From the NCBI GenBank assembly GCA_951828385.1, contig OX639973.1, forward strand, positions 3,959,200-4,023,199: DNA of 64,000 nt, read 5' to 3'. The notes beneath the pieces were generated by a model. The model did not search any database. It was not told the origin of the DNA and saw only the letters and a program-made list of their open reading frames with translations. The stretch is from an uncultured Poribacteria bacterium (GTDB taxonomy: Bacteria > Poribacteria > WGA-4E > WGA-3G). Positions 43,461 through 52,650 of the stretch are shown piece by piece. How positions within the stretch are numbered: position 1 is the first letter of the stretch; each line of letters starts with the position of its first letter. The position numbers were made by a program, and so were the translations under genes.

Positions 43461-46400
43461 TTAAAATTCAAGCATCCCATCAATCGCCTCCGTAACCGCG
43501 AGCGTCTCCGCAACAGCTACCAAAATTGCACGATACTGCCGCACGTCTTCATGGCGCAACGTCTCGCCGCGCCGATCCTTTAGCCACTTCTCACAGACTT
43601 GATATGCGCCGATTTCATACTCCCATACCTCAAGTGGGACATCTGTGAAATACTGGTTAGGATTGATCCAAACGCGTCCATCCAGATAGCGCGCTTTTTC
43701 GACAACGCCGTCGCCTTCACCCTCGAACCGATGACGTGTTGGGATCTGCACGTCTTTCGATAGATGCCAATCTATCAGACGCTGCCCCGACGTTGCGAGT
43801 GTGCGGAACTGGTTAATATCCTGTGGCAACGGGATACGCGGAAAGTCATATTTCAGGAATTCATAATAGCGTTTGCGATACTTAGGACTATATAAAATCG
43901 CATAGATATAGGCGAGGATCGCCTCCGGTGAAACATCTTCGGGTAGGTTAAACGGTGCGGTTTGTGGTAATTTTAACGCCCCGGCGAGTGAGGTAAGGAA
44001 GGCTGGTTTGAAGTTGAGTGAACGCTCCGTTGGGAGTTCTAATTCCGATGGATTTGGATACAAGTAGAGTGGGAAGATGTGCCCTGATTCACTGCCTTTA
44101 TTTGAAACGTAACACTTTTCAGTAATTTTGTCAGTTACCAAAGCGTGTCGCCATGTAAAACTTGTGACAATGCGACAGACACAAAGAGCAAGATTTTCAA
44201 CACCGTGTAAATGACGCATAATCAACGGAGATGGACTGCTAAAAAAACCTTCTGATTTTCCTGTGTAGTAGGTGTATCTCATATCAAAAGGACGATAGGA
44301 CGCTGAACAGATATGCTTTTCAGCATCTGCATGATTTCGCAAATCATCTTGTGCACTGTTAACTTTCCACTTTACACTATCTTTACGTAAATTGTATTTC
44401 TGCCTTGCTTCCTCTTCCGAGAGCGATATGAAATCTGTGATCGTATTGCGAACCCCTTCTTTAGTGTAGTGGAGTATCAATTTATCTCGTCCGGTGACGA
44501 ATCCAACCGCGCGAGTTTGAAAGATATCAGTAATTCCCCAATCCTTCTTGTACTTGTCCTCCACTCTTTGTTCAGTAATTTGCGGGACAAAAAGATAACG
44601 AGGTGATTTTGACGAAAGTTTTGACCACAAAGTGGTTTGGACATCGGTTTTCAAGAGTGTGTTGTACTTTTCTTCTCGAAGTCCCCACATATCGGCATAA
44701 TAAACCTGTGCTGATGCAGAATTATTACGTTGCTTGACACACAACAAAATAGAGACTCCTTGTTGAATGTCGAATATATTTTCATCTTTTCTACAGTCAG
44801 ATGGGATCTCTTCTCGTCTACTATTTCCGTGCAAGTTGAGAAGGTAGATAGTATTGAAACTGTTTATCAAATTCTGGCGCATCCCGCGAAAAACAGGACC
44901 GTCAAGGAAGCTATTGTTGACAATATAGCCAATAATACCTTCCCTATTTTTATTGATACGCCATTGTGCCCACCGAATGAACTTAATGTAGTCTGACTGA
45001 AGAGATAATTTTTGATCTCTACCTTCAATTAAGTTTCCATCTACTTGTTTGTAGTCCTCAATTAATCTTCCAATAAAAGTTAACTCCGTATTGCTATCGC
45101 GACTTGGGTTGGCAGAGCTGCGCGGATAAGGCGGATTACCGAGGATAACAAGCAACGGTTCGTCTCGTTTCACTGACAATGCTGCGTTCGCTTCATCAGA
45201 GATAAACTCCGCAAACGGTAACGATTCCTGCATTTCTTGTGGTTGTTCCAAGGTATTTGTGAGATAGATGCGGAGACGTTCATCCGCACGCCAGCCTTGT
45301 GCCTGCAGGAACAGACTTAACTTGAGATGCGCGATGGTATACGGCGCGACGAGCAGTTCAAACCCAAAAATCCGTTTGACCAGCTGGGCGTTGATATATT
45401 GTGTCCATTCACCCGTGCCGTAGGTCTCGGTGATATATTCGCGGATGTAGTCCAACACTGTCAGGAGAAAGCCGCCCGTGCCTGTTGCGGGGTCAAGGAT
45501 AAGCGTGTTGTCATCGGCGAGGCCGTCGGGTCTGTTTAATTCTGTTTTGAGGAGGCTATCCACGGATCGGACGATGTAGGAGATGACCTGTGGCGGTGTG
45601 TAGTAGACCCCTCGATCAACGCGCCGCTGTGGATCGTATTCAGCGAGGAAGGTTTCGTAGAAGTGGATAATTGGATCTTCAAGGTGCGTTCTGGCAGCAA
45701 ATGCCGTGCGGAGCATCTCTGTCGGGACGTTTCGGAGAAGCACTGCGATGTCGTCCAGAATATAGGTGACGTTCGTTTCCAGTGTCGGAGAGGCGACGTG
45801 ATAAAAGAGTTGGACGAGGAACGGATTTGATCTTGGGAGTGCCTCGACGGCGGTGTGTCGTGAGAAGTGCGTCGCGTTCGGGAGTGTGCATCGCGCAGCG
45901 AACAACCCGTAAGCGAGGGTTTGGGCATACATATCGGCAAAATCGTCGGGCGTGAGCGTAGAGAGGAGTAGTTCCTTGAAGGCCGTGAACATTCGGTAGG
46001 TGTCACTGTTTTCATCGGTGAGTGTTGTGGAAATCTGTGTCTGGAGTTCGCGCGTCCGTCTGGCGAGGTATCTCGCAAGTACTTCTGGTGAGGTGATCTG
46101 GACGTGTCCGGCGTTCAGAAACCGCTCCAGTAGCGTCTCTAAGTTTTCAGGCTCGTTTGTGAGGTTTGCTGTCGTGCGCAGCTGCCCGTCCGCGTACAAC
46201 CGGAATTCAACGAAGTTGGTGAGAATGAAGTTATCGAGGTTTTCGATAAAACGTGCATTCTGCGTTTCGGCATGCCCAGTGAGTGCGTCCAAATCTCTGC
46301 CGTACGCTTCTGCTTCAATATAACCGACAGGCAGCAACCCATCCATTGCAATAAAGTCGGGTCTCCCAATCCGATCCAGTTGTCTCGGTTCTTGTGTGAG

Positions 46401-46550
46401 CGTGACGGTGTTTCTGCCGAAGTCAACAAACAGGTCTTCAAGGAAGGTTTGGAGATGTGGGTATAGTGAGAGCTCTGGGGTCGCCTCACCGGTGATTTGT
46501 GTGCGGTGTATGTTTTGTAGATAACGGTCATAGTGTGTTTGGAAGTTCAT
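43461..46550 (-). CDS. Large adenine-specific DNA methyltransferase with degenerate nuclease motif (type IIG/ISP-like)
   Basis: 1,029 residues. The N-terminal part has the PD-(D/E)xK layout of type ISP/IIG restriction enzymes (RPDF at 63-66, VGYIEAE at 75-81), but the position of the catalytic lysine is glutamate (Glu81). A helical domain follows, then an N6-adenine methyltransferase: RGVYYTPPQVISYIVRSV (313-330), motif I DPATGTGGF (353-361) and NPPY (472-475). The C-terminal ~450 residues should hold the target recognition domain. There is no helicase domain and no restriction partner nearby. It probably methylates DNA without cutting, or cuts by a variant site. It lies in an accessory region with repeats and an IS. 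Confidence 0.92.
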   Translation of the reverse strand: MNFQTHYDRYLQNIHRTQITGEATPELSLYPHLQTFLEDLFVDFGRNTVTLTQEPRQLDRIGRPDFIAMDGLLPVGYIEAEAYGRDLDALTGHAETQNARFIENLDNFILTNFVEFRLYADGQLRTTANLTNEPENLETLLERFLNAGHVQITSPEVLARYLARRTRELQTQISTTLTDENSDTYRMFTAFKELLLSTLTPDDFADMYAQTLAYGLFAARCTLPNATHFSRHTAVEALPRSNPFLVQLFYHVASPTLETNVTYILDDIAVLLRNVPTEMLRTAFAARTHLEDPIIHFYETFLAEYDPQRRVDRGVYYTPPQVISYIVRSVDSLLKTELNRPDGLADDNTLILDPATGTGGFLLTVLDYIREYITETYGTGEWTQYINAQLVKRIFGFELLVAPYTIAHLKLSLFLQAQGWRADERLRIYLTNTLEQPQEMQESLPFAEFISDEANAALSVKRDEPLLVILGNPPYPRSSANPSRDSNTELTFIGRLIEDYKQVDGNLIEGRDQKLSLQSDYIKFIRWAQWRINKNREGIIGYIVNNSFLDGPVFRGMRQNLINSFNTIYLLNLHGNSRREEIPSDCRKDENIFDIQQGVSILLCVKQRNNSASAQVYYADMWGLREEKYNTLLKTDVQTTLWSKLSSKSPRYLFVPQITEQRVEDKYKKDWGITDIFQTRAVGFVTGRDKLILHYTKEGVRNTITDFISLSEEEARQKYNLRKDSVKWKVNSAQDDLRNHADAEKHICSASYRPFDMRYTYYTGKSEGFFSSPSPLIMRHLHGVENLALCVCRIVTSFTWRHALVTDKITEKCYVSNKGSESGHIFPLYLYPNPSELELPTERSLNFKPAFLTSLAGALKLPQTAPFNLPEDVSPEAILAYIYAILYSPKYRKRYYEFLKYDFPRIPLPQDINQFRTLATSGQRLIDWHLSKDVQIPTRHRFEGEGDGVVEKARYLDGRVWINPNQYFTDVPLEVWEYEIGAYQVCEKWLKDRRGETLRHEDVRQYRAILVAVAETLAVTEAIDGMLEF

Positions 46551-46847
46551 ATATGTTTTACAATCAATTTTGTCAAGTTTATAGGGTTTTCAAATTTTTG
46601 ATTCTATCAAACATGTTCACCATGTAATTTCGTATTTACGATATATATGATAACATATTTTGTGCAAAAAATCAAGGTTATTTATCAATACTTTTGATCA
46701 TGAAAAAACAACAATCTTTCAACCGTTTGCAACTTTTTTGGACAGATAGTGTGTAACACAGCAATACAAGCCAGAAAAGCGATACCTGCTGTAAAACCGT
46801 AGTGCTTCGCTGCATTCGCTTGAATCTTGAAAAAGGAGATTTTGAAT
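46551..46847. other. AT-rich intergenic stretch, no gene seen
   Basis: Separates the divergently placed methyltransferase and the broken secreted-protein gene. It contains TACGATATATATGATAAC (about 46633-46650), a plausible promoter region, and no recognisable coding or RNA feature. Confidence 0.4.
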
Positions 46848-47142
46848 ATGGTAAAAATGATCCTACGCTTGAAAATATTTCACCTATCCAGCAGAACCCT
46901 AACGCTATTGTTCGCAACTTTATTGATAACCATAGGCACACAACTTGCCTCACACGCCGACACAAGTCAATTGCTTCTGTCTGAAGATGGCTCTCAAGGA
47001 TCCGGGCAGTTTAGCAGTGAAACTCCAAGACACACGCGCCGTGGTATCCACCCCCATAGTTACCCAACTTTCTGCCGAGACCCAGCGACTGTTGGACGAA
47101 TGTCAAGTACCCCGCGCTAAAGCATCGGGGCTTGTTAAGAGG

Positions 47143-48354
47143 TTAACCCCAACAAGCCAGTTGTAGCAACTGATTTCTCGTTTCACAGAGGATGGTATCC
47201 CATACCTCTCCACGAAGGGCGCAAGCCGCCCTGTGTAAGATATTTAGAGCCGCGTTGTGGTCGCGGTCGAGTTTCAACCCACAGAACTGACAATGGAACA
47301 CACGCTCGGACAACTTCAGTTTAATAGCAGATTTCTGACAGCACTCCGAACAGGTTTGACTCGTCTGATGCGGTGGCACTTGATGGAAATGTTTACCATC
47401 GCGCTTGGCAACCCAATGACACCAGTCAAAGAACATACCCCAAGACGCGTCAGAAATAGACTTGGCGAGGTGGCGGTTCTTAACCATGTTGCTGGGTTTG
47501 AGTTTCTCAGCAACAACGGCATCAAACCCTCTATGGTGAAAGAGTTTGTAAGTCGTTTTTGCGAGAAAGTCAAGCCGTTGACACGCCACAATATCCGCTT
47601 GCTTCGCCAATGCGTCCTTTGCCTTATACCACCGTTTGCTCTGATACGTCTTTCGAGACAGGTCGCGGTGAAGTTTCACAAGTTTACGTTCGGCTTGTCG
47701 ATAAAAGCGGGGGTTAGGTATCTTCTCGCCATCGGAAGTCGTCAGAAAATCGTGTGTCCCAACATCAACACCACAAGCAGACTTTGGAACACATTTCAGT
47801 GTATCAGGCACTTCGCAAACGATAAAGACATACCAGCCGCGTGCCGTCTTTTTCAACGTGACCTCTTTCGGGTCTCCGACGATAGGACGGTGTTGGCGGA
47901 TTTTGACTTCACCGAGTTTCGGCACTTTCAATCTATTGTGCCGAGTGCCTGTTTCACGGATAGGATTCTGACGGACACGTTCACCCGTCTTGAGTTTGTG
48001 CTTACGCAAAGACCAAGACAGCGAACAAACAGAGGACTTGTAGCGCGGGTATCCTTTTTTCTCTGTGCCTTCTCTGCAACGTCGTTGAAAATGCTCATGG
48101 GCAGCGTTGACGCGTTTGATCGTAGACACCTGCATATCCTGCGGGTGATCCGAATAGTGCGAAGTCGCAGCGCGGAGGTCTTTGAGATGGTTGATCTGGT
48201 CATACATTGACACAGAGATGTGACCATAGTCCCACATCTGATTTCGCATTTGGAGCATGTAGTTCTGCAACTGCTTCTGGTGACGCAACTCCGAAAAAAG
48301 CCAATGTTCTTGTGTTTTCGTAGGCTTCGCACGGAACTTGAATGTCATTTTCAT
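47143..48354 (-). CDS. tnpB: TnpB, RNA-guided nuclease of the IS605 family
   Basis: 403 residues. N-terminal TFKFRAKPTKTQEHWL and the RuvC-like core are intact: Asp197 in GVDVGTHDF, Glu283 in VVAEKLKPSNM and Asp365 in LDRDHNAALNIL. The zinc ribbon uses Cys335, Cys338, Cys355 and Cys358. TnpB proteins cut DNA guided by an omega-RNA made from the 3' end of the gene and the element's right end, helping the element persist at its site. All catalytic residues are present, so the protein may be active. An ATG two codons further in is an alternative start. Confidence 0.95.
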   Translation of the reverse strand: MKMTFKFRAKPTKTQEHWLFSELRHQKQLQNYMLQMRNQMWDYGHISVSMYDQINHLKDLRAATSHYSDHPQDMQVSTIKRVNAAHEHFQRRCREGTEKKGYPRYKSSVCSLSWSLRKHKLKTGERVRQNPIRETGTRHNRLKVPKLGEVKIRQHRPIVGDPKEVTLKKTARGWYVFIVCEVPDTLKCVPKSACGVDVGTHDFLTTSDGEKIPNPRFYRQAERKLVKLHRDLSRKTYQSKRWYKAKDALAKQADIVACQRLDFLAKTTYKLFHHRGFDAVVAEKLKPSNMVKNRHLAKSISDASWGMFFDWCHWVAKRDGKHFHQVPPHQTSQTCSECCQKSAIKLKLSERVFHCQFCGLKLDRDHNAALNILHRAACALRGEVWDTILCETRNQLLQLACWG

Positions 48355-48364
48355 GGTATTTCAC

Positions 48365-48473
48365 GTATCACGCCTTTAACCCCTTTGTAGTGGGTAGGCA
48401 GACACATTACCGGGGTCCCCACCCGTTACTGGGAAGGGGGCGGTAATGCTACAAATGTCTGCCAACGTGATAC
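48365..48473. repeat. Nested inverted repeat at the left side of the tnpB element
   Basis: GTATCACG (48365-48372) pairs with CGTGATAC (48466-48473). GGCAGACA (48397-48404) pairs with TGTCTGCC (48456-48463), and CATTACCG (48405-48412) with CGGTAATG (48441-48448). A further TTTGTAG (48384-48390) matches CTACAAA (48449-48455) in crossing order, so an alternative or pseudoknotted fold is possible. It directly precedes the tnpB start. Confidence 0.7.
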
Positions 48474-48550
48474 ATCTATTAAACCACATTTTGCTAAAAA
48501 TGTCAAGTGTTTTTTCAAAAAAAAACGCTATGGACTCATTCAAGAGGGCG

Positions 48551-48586
48551 GATTTTCCTCCCCCAGCTAAAGCAAGGGGGTTTCCA
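48551..48586 (-). mobile_element. Solo IS200/IS605-type right end
   Basis: CCTCCCCCAGCTAAAGCAAGGGGGTTTCC on the plus strand is a second right-end hairpin (CCCCC-AGCTAAAGCAA-GGGGG), in the same orientation as the one at 47101. No body or second tnpB accompanies it, so it is a relic or a PATE-like minimal element. Confidence 0.65.
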
Positions 48587-48709
48587 ATCCGTGAACTTAG
48601 ATGATGGTATAAGTAGTCCCTCCCCGAATCTTCAGAAAACACTTCCAGAAGTTTTTTCGCAAAAGGTTAAACAGTCCATCGAATCCGAAAAGTAGGAGGA
48701 TATTAACGC

Positions 48710-50140
48710 ATGTTGCTTACACTGATTCAGAAAGAGATGATGCACCATATTTTGAGTGTCCGTTTTGTCGCGCTCCTTGTGATGTGCGTTTTGCTCATTC
48801 CGCTGACGCTTTTGATCAACTACCGAAATTATCAACAAGACCTCGTCGATTACCAAGAAGCCGTTAAACTGGCGAACATCGAAGAAACCACAGTGAACCC
48901 GAAGATGTCATTGGAACCGGAGATTGAAGTTTCCAAACTCTTTCTCAAACCGACACCTTTGAGCGTTTTTGCAAAGGGGTTAGGAGACTCACTCCCGAGC
49001 TACCTTGGGATGACACGCAATGGGATTACACAGGGACCCCCCTCTACGTTTTCCTCCCCGCTCTCCCAACTGTTAGGACACCTTGACTTTCTTTTTGTGG
49101 TAGGCACTGTTTTCAGTCTGCTTGCACTGTTGTTCACATTTGATGCGGTTGCTGGGGAGCGAGAAGCAGGCACGATTCGGATTACGCTATCAAACGCTGT
49201 GCCGCGCGATCTTTTCTTGTGGAGTAAGTTGATTGGTGGGTACCTCGTGTTCGTTGTTCCCTTTCTGGTTTCGTTTCTATTCGGGTTACTTCTGCTTGTC
49301 TGGCAAGGTTTTCCTCTTGGGGAGTCAGACGTTTTTCCACGAGTTCTTGGTCTGACAGCGATTTCGTTACTTTACATCGGCGTGTTTTTTGCGATAGGAA
49401 CGGTCATTTCCACCTACTTAGATAGTGCTAAGACAGCACTCATCGTCGTCTTTACCGTTTGGGTGTTCGCTGTGCTGATTACGCCACGCGTCGGTTTTCT
49501 TGCAGCGAAAGTTATCGCACCAGCACGAACTTCGCAGAGCGTCTATATGCAAAAGAAAACCATGCGAGACGATTTTGACGCAGCACTCCAAGCGGAAAAA
49601 ATGAAAATTATCATGGAGACACCCGCGGAGGAGATGTCCGCGGCTGGCCACGTTGCCAGAGTCATAGCCGGAGATGTCCTAAACGAAGTTGATGAACGTA
49701 TGAAGCCTTTGGAAGAAGAATATCGACAGAAATTCCAAGAGCAGACGGATAAACTGGATCGAGATTACAAACGTGAAACAGCACGACAAGAACAGGTGGG
49801 TGAGACGCTTTCCCGAATCACGCCAACATCTTCTCTCATCTATCTCGCTACGAATTTGACACAGACAGGAAAGCGGAAAATGAACAATTACTATCAAGCC
49901 GGTGAGCGTTACTATGATATGCTTGATGAGGATTTATTCAGTAAAATTGTAGATCATGCAAGCATGAGAATGTACAACCCAGAGACCGATATTGTCAAAA
50001 TTACACAGCCGCCCGCTTTGGCGACAATAGCCTTAGGAGAAACGTTCCGTCAATCGGCGGTGGACGTACTCCTGCTCTTTTTCTTTGCGGTAACGTTGAC
50101 AACCGTAGCGTTTCTGAAATTCTTTAGATTGGATATTTGA
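48710..50140 (+). CDS. ABC-2 type transporter permease (paralogue 1)
   Basis: 476 residues. One N-terminal membrane segment (FVALLVMCVLLIPLTLLINY), a long periplasmic loop, then a cluster of five segments introduced by LLALLFTFDAVAGEREAGTIRI, the coupling motif of ABC-2/DUF3526-type permeases; a second large soluble loop (about 280-420) and a last C-terminal segment (ALLLFFFAVTLTTVAFLKF-like). It needs a separate ATPase, most likely the one at 56267. AGGAGG lies upstream of the ATG. The paralogue at 51178 is closely similar over its length. Confidence 0.9.
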   Translation: MLLTLIQKEMMHHILSVRFVALLVMCVLLIPLTLLINYRNYQQDLVDYQEAVKLANIEETTVNPKMSLEPEIEVSKLFLKPTPLSVFAKGLGDSLPSYLGMTRNGITQGPPSTFSSPLSQLLGHLDFLFVVGTVFSLLALLFTFDAVAGEREAGTIRITLSNAVPRDLFLWSKLIGGYLVFVVPFLVSFLFGLLLLVWQGFPLGESDVFPRVLGLTAISLLYIGVFFAIGTVISTYLDSAKTALIVVFTVWVFAVLITPRVGFLAAKVIAPARTSQSVYMQKKTMRDDFDAALQAEKMKIIMETPAEEMSAAGHVARVIAGDVLNEVDERMKPLEEEYRQKFQEQTDKLDRDYKRETARQEQVGETLSRITPTSSLIYLATNLTQTGKRKMNNYYQAGERYYDMLDEDLFSKIVDHASMRMYNPETDIVKITQPPALATIALGETFRQSAVDVLLLFFFAVTLTTVAFLKFFRLDI

Positions 50141-50271
50141 TGTGCATATTAGCCGATTCTGAAATTATGCACCCTTTTCACCTACAAATTGGATCATTTA
50201 TAATTGAAGCCTTCAGTTTAAGGCGGAATATGTTTAGCCCATGCAGCACTAACAAAGGAGACATAACGAAA

Positions 50272-51024
50272 ATGAGAAGTAAAAACGTTGTTAAAATGCT
50301 CACATTTTTGACAGTTTTGGGTATTATGGCTCTTTTTGGGAGCCAAGTGAACTTACAAGCTAATACCTTCATAGAATCAATAGAAGGCAGGTCAACACCA
50401 GGTACCATGCCTGAAAAATATCCTGAAGAATATGATGGACCGCAAACCGTAAAAGGGTTGATGAACGCCTTTGATGCGGCGTACAACCAAAAATTTTCAA
50501 AAGCGAAGGTGATAGCGCTCTGGAACGGCGTTGCTTATAGTAGTGAGCTTGCAATTCGGGGTGAAATAGACGCGAGACATTCACGCGTAGAGTGGCTCCA
50601 GATGCTTTTGCAGAGAGGTATCACTATAGAGAACTTCGACGATTATAGAATCTATGTATCGAAACGACATACTTTGGCATTTTTGGAGGACAATCCAGAT
50701 TTACGGGAAGTCGGGTTTCGTGGCATGCCTTTAACGGATGATCCGGAAGCTTATAAAGTCGCCTATATTGATAAGCTGGTAGCCAAACGGATTGAGGACC
50801 ACACGAAACAAATTGCGCGTGCCAAAAAACGAATTGAGAGTGCCAAGGAACGGATTGCGCGCGCCAAGAAACAGTCCACTCCCAAACAAGTTGAACACGC
50901 CAGAAAACAGATTGCGCAGGCGACAAAACAACTCAGACGTGCCCAAGAGGCTTTAGAACGTTTCCAGAACCCTCAGAAACCGAAGTGGAATAGAATAAAG
51001 AAGTCCACCTATCCCGCTTTATAG
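50272..51024 (+). CDS. Secreted coiled-coil protein of unknown function
   Basis: 250 residues from the ATG at 50272, which has AAAGGAG upstream and a signal peptide directly after it (VVKMLTFLTVLGIMALFGSQVNLQA); the frame is open 135 bases further up. The middle (about 60-160) is a globular region without known motif. Residues about 165-245 form a strongly basic coiled coil with an 11-residue-like repeat of (R/Q)AKKRIExAKERI. It stands between two close permease paralogues and was probably co-transcribed with them. A periplasmic accessory or adaptor role is possible but unproven. Confidence 0.8.
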   Translation: MRSKNVVKMLTFLTVLGIMALFGSQVNLQANTFIESIEGRSTPGTMPEKYPEEYDGPQTVKGLMNAFDAAYNQKFSKAKVIALWNGVAYSSELAIRGEIDARHSRVEWLQMLLQRGITIENFDDYRIYVSKRHTLAFLEDNPDLREVGFRGMPLTDDPEAYKVAYIDKLVAKRIEDHTKQIARAKKRIESAKERIARAKKQSTPKQVEHARKQIAQATKQLRRAQEALERFQNPQKPKWNRIKKSTYPAL

Positions 51025-51177
51025 GGTCCTTTTGGGATACTCTGTTTCTGTTTATACTATGAGGACTTACACACTGTGCACTCCTGTTAATGCGTTTCTC
51101 AACCGCGCCGGCAAAAGGAGAGCATTCATGTGAGTCCTGAAGAGCAGGTTTTATTTCCCTCAGAAGGAGAATGGTAA

Positions 51178-52593
51178 ATGTTAGTGACCCTCATTCAGAA
51201 AGAGATGATGCATCATATTCTCAGCGTCCGGTTTGTCGCGCTTCTTTTGATGTGTCTCCTGCTCATTCCGCTCACCCTCTCTATTAATTATCGACACTAC
51301 CAACAAAACCTCGTTGACTATCAAGAAGCCGTTAAGCTCGCAAACATCGAAGAAACCACGATAAATCCACAGATGGAATTGAAACCGGAGTTGGAAGTTT
51401 CTAAGCTTTTCCTGAAACCGTCACCTTTAAGCGTATTCGCAAACGGATTAGGGGATGCACTCCCGAGCTACCTTGGAATGACCCGCAACGGAATCGTCCA
51501 GGGAGCACCCTCTTTGGTCTCAGATTCCCTTTCCTACCTTTTGGGGCATCTCGATTTTTTATTTCTGGTAGGCACAGTTTTTAGTCTGCTTGCGCTCCTA
51601 TTTACTTTCGATGCAGTTGCCGGGGAGCGAGAAGCGGGTACCCTTCGGATCACTTTAGCAAATTCTCTTCCGCGCGATACTTTCTTGTGGAGTAAGTTAA
51701 TAGGCGGGTATCTTGTGTTCGTTGTTCCATTTTTAGTATCATTCCTATTCGGTTTACTTATGCTTGTTTGGCAAGGGTTTCCGCTCGGTGAACCTGAGAT
51801 TTTTCCACGCGTGCTCAGTCTAACCCTCGTCTCGCTCCTTTATATCGGCGTATTTTTTGCAATAGGGACCGTAATTTCTACCTACTTAGATAACTCCAAG
51901 ACAGCCCTCATCATCGCCTTTACGGTTTGGGTGTTCGCTGTGCTAATTATGCCACGCGTCGGATTTATCGCGGCGAAATTCATCGCACCGACGCAAACAT
52001 CGCAGAGCGTCTATCTCGAAAAGACAGTACTCCGCGAGAATTTCAACGTAGAACTTGAAGCAAGAAAAAAGGAGATACACCAAGAATTCTGGAAAGATCG
52101 TCCGCAATCTTCTTTTGAAGAACAAATAGCGGGGGGTCTTGAGATGGATAAACAGGTGCAACCGCTTGAGGAAGAATTCCGACAGAAATTCAAGGAGAGT
52201 GCTGACGAAATAGACCGGCGTTATAAGCGGGACAAAGCGAGGCAAGAAGGTGTAGGTGAAACACTTTCCCGAATCACGCCGACATCCTCGCTCATCTATA
52301 TCGCGACAAACTTAACACAGACCGGAAAAATAAAAAGAAACAACTACTTTCAAGCAGGCGACCGCTATTACGATGCACTTGATACAGATTTGTTCAGCAA
52401 AGTTTTAGATTACATCTCTATGCGGACCATGAGACCAGAGGATACTGTCAAAATCACACAACCGCCTTCCTTGGAGACTATAACCTTAGGAGATACATTC
52501 GGTCAATCGGTAGTGGATGTGCTGCTGCTCTGTTTCTTTGCAGTGCTCCTGACAACCGTGGCGTTTCTGAAATTCTTCAGATCGGATATTTGA
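51178..52593 (+). CDS. ABC-2 type transporter permease (paralogue 2)
   Basis: 471 residues, near-duplicate of the gene at 48710: the same LVTLIQKEMMHHILSVRF opening, LLALLFTFDAVAGEREAGTLRI coupling motif and VAFLKFFRSDI end. The soluble loop at about 280-410 is the most diverged part and is shorter by a few residues. AGAAGGAGAATGGTAA precedes the ATG. Together with the upstream coiled-coil gene it mirrors the arrangement of the first permease and its broken upstream gene, which suggests a two-gene duplication. Confidence 0.9.
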   Translation: MLVTLIQKEMMHHILSVRFVALLLMCLLLIPLTLSINYRHYQQNLVDYQEAVKLANIEETTINPQMELKPELEVSKLFLKPSPLSVFANGLGDALPSYLGMTRNGIVQGAPSLVSDSLSYLLGHLDFLFLVGTVFSLLALLFTFDAVAGEREAGTLRITLANSLPRDTFLWSKLIGGYLVFVVPFLVSFLFGLLMLVWQGFPLGEPEIFPRVLSLTLVSLLYIGVFFAIGTVISTYLDNSKTALIIAFTVWVFAVLIMPRVGFIAAKFIAPTQTSQSVYLEKTVLRENFNVELEARKKEIHQEFWKDRPQSSFEEQIAGGLEMDKQVQPLEEEFRQKFKESADEIDRRYKRDKARQEGVGETLSRITPTSSLIYIATNLTQTGKIKRNNYFQAGDRYYDALDTDLFSKVLDYISMRTMRPEDTVKITQPPSLETITLGDTFGQSVVDVLLLCFFAVLLTTVAFLKFFRSDI

Positions 52594-52650
52594 TGTAGTG
52601 CGTCATCCTCAATTTTATTGTCTGTCTACGACTAATAGCGAGGTTCAAAC

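Larger units (their letters stand above)
47101..48473 (-). mobile_element. IS200/IS605-type element carrying tnpB only
   Basis: The right end at 47101-47130 (plus strand TGTCAAGTACCCCGCGCTAAAGCATCGGGG) is the subterminal hairpin typical of these elements. The left side is a large nested inverted repeat at 48365-48473. Only tnpB is present, with no Y1 transposase tnpA, so mobility would depend on another copy. The exact left terminus is uncertain. Confidence 0.75.
46848..48695 (+). pseudogene. Secreted-protein gene broken by a frameshift and by IS200/IS605-type sequences
   Basis: An ATG at 46848 with AAGGAG 9 nt upstream begins a signal peptide (TLTLLFATLLITIGTQLASHA). After about 46998 the protein-like text continues in another frame (DPGSLAVKLQDTR, then VVSTPIVTQLSAETQRLLDE) up to 47100, where the IS right end begins. 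Beyond the IS sequences, LQKTLPEVFSQKVKQSIESEK and a TAG at 48693-48695 look like the original C-terminus, ending 14 bases before the next permease start. The gene stood in the same position as the coiled-coil gene at 50272, i.e. directly before an ABC-2 permease. Confidence 0.6.
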
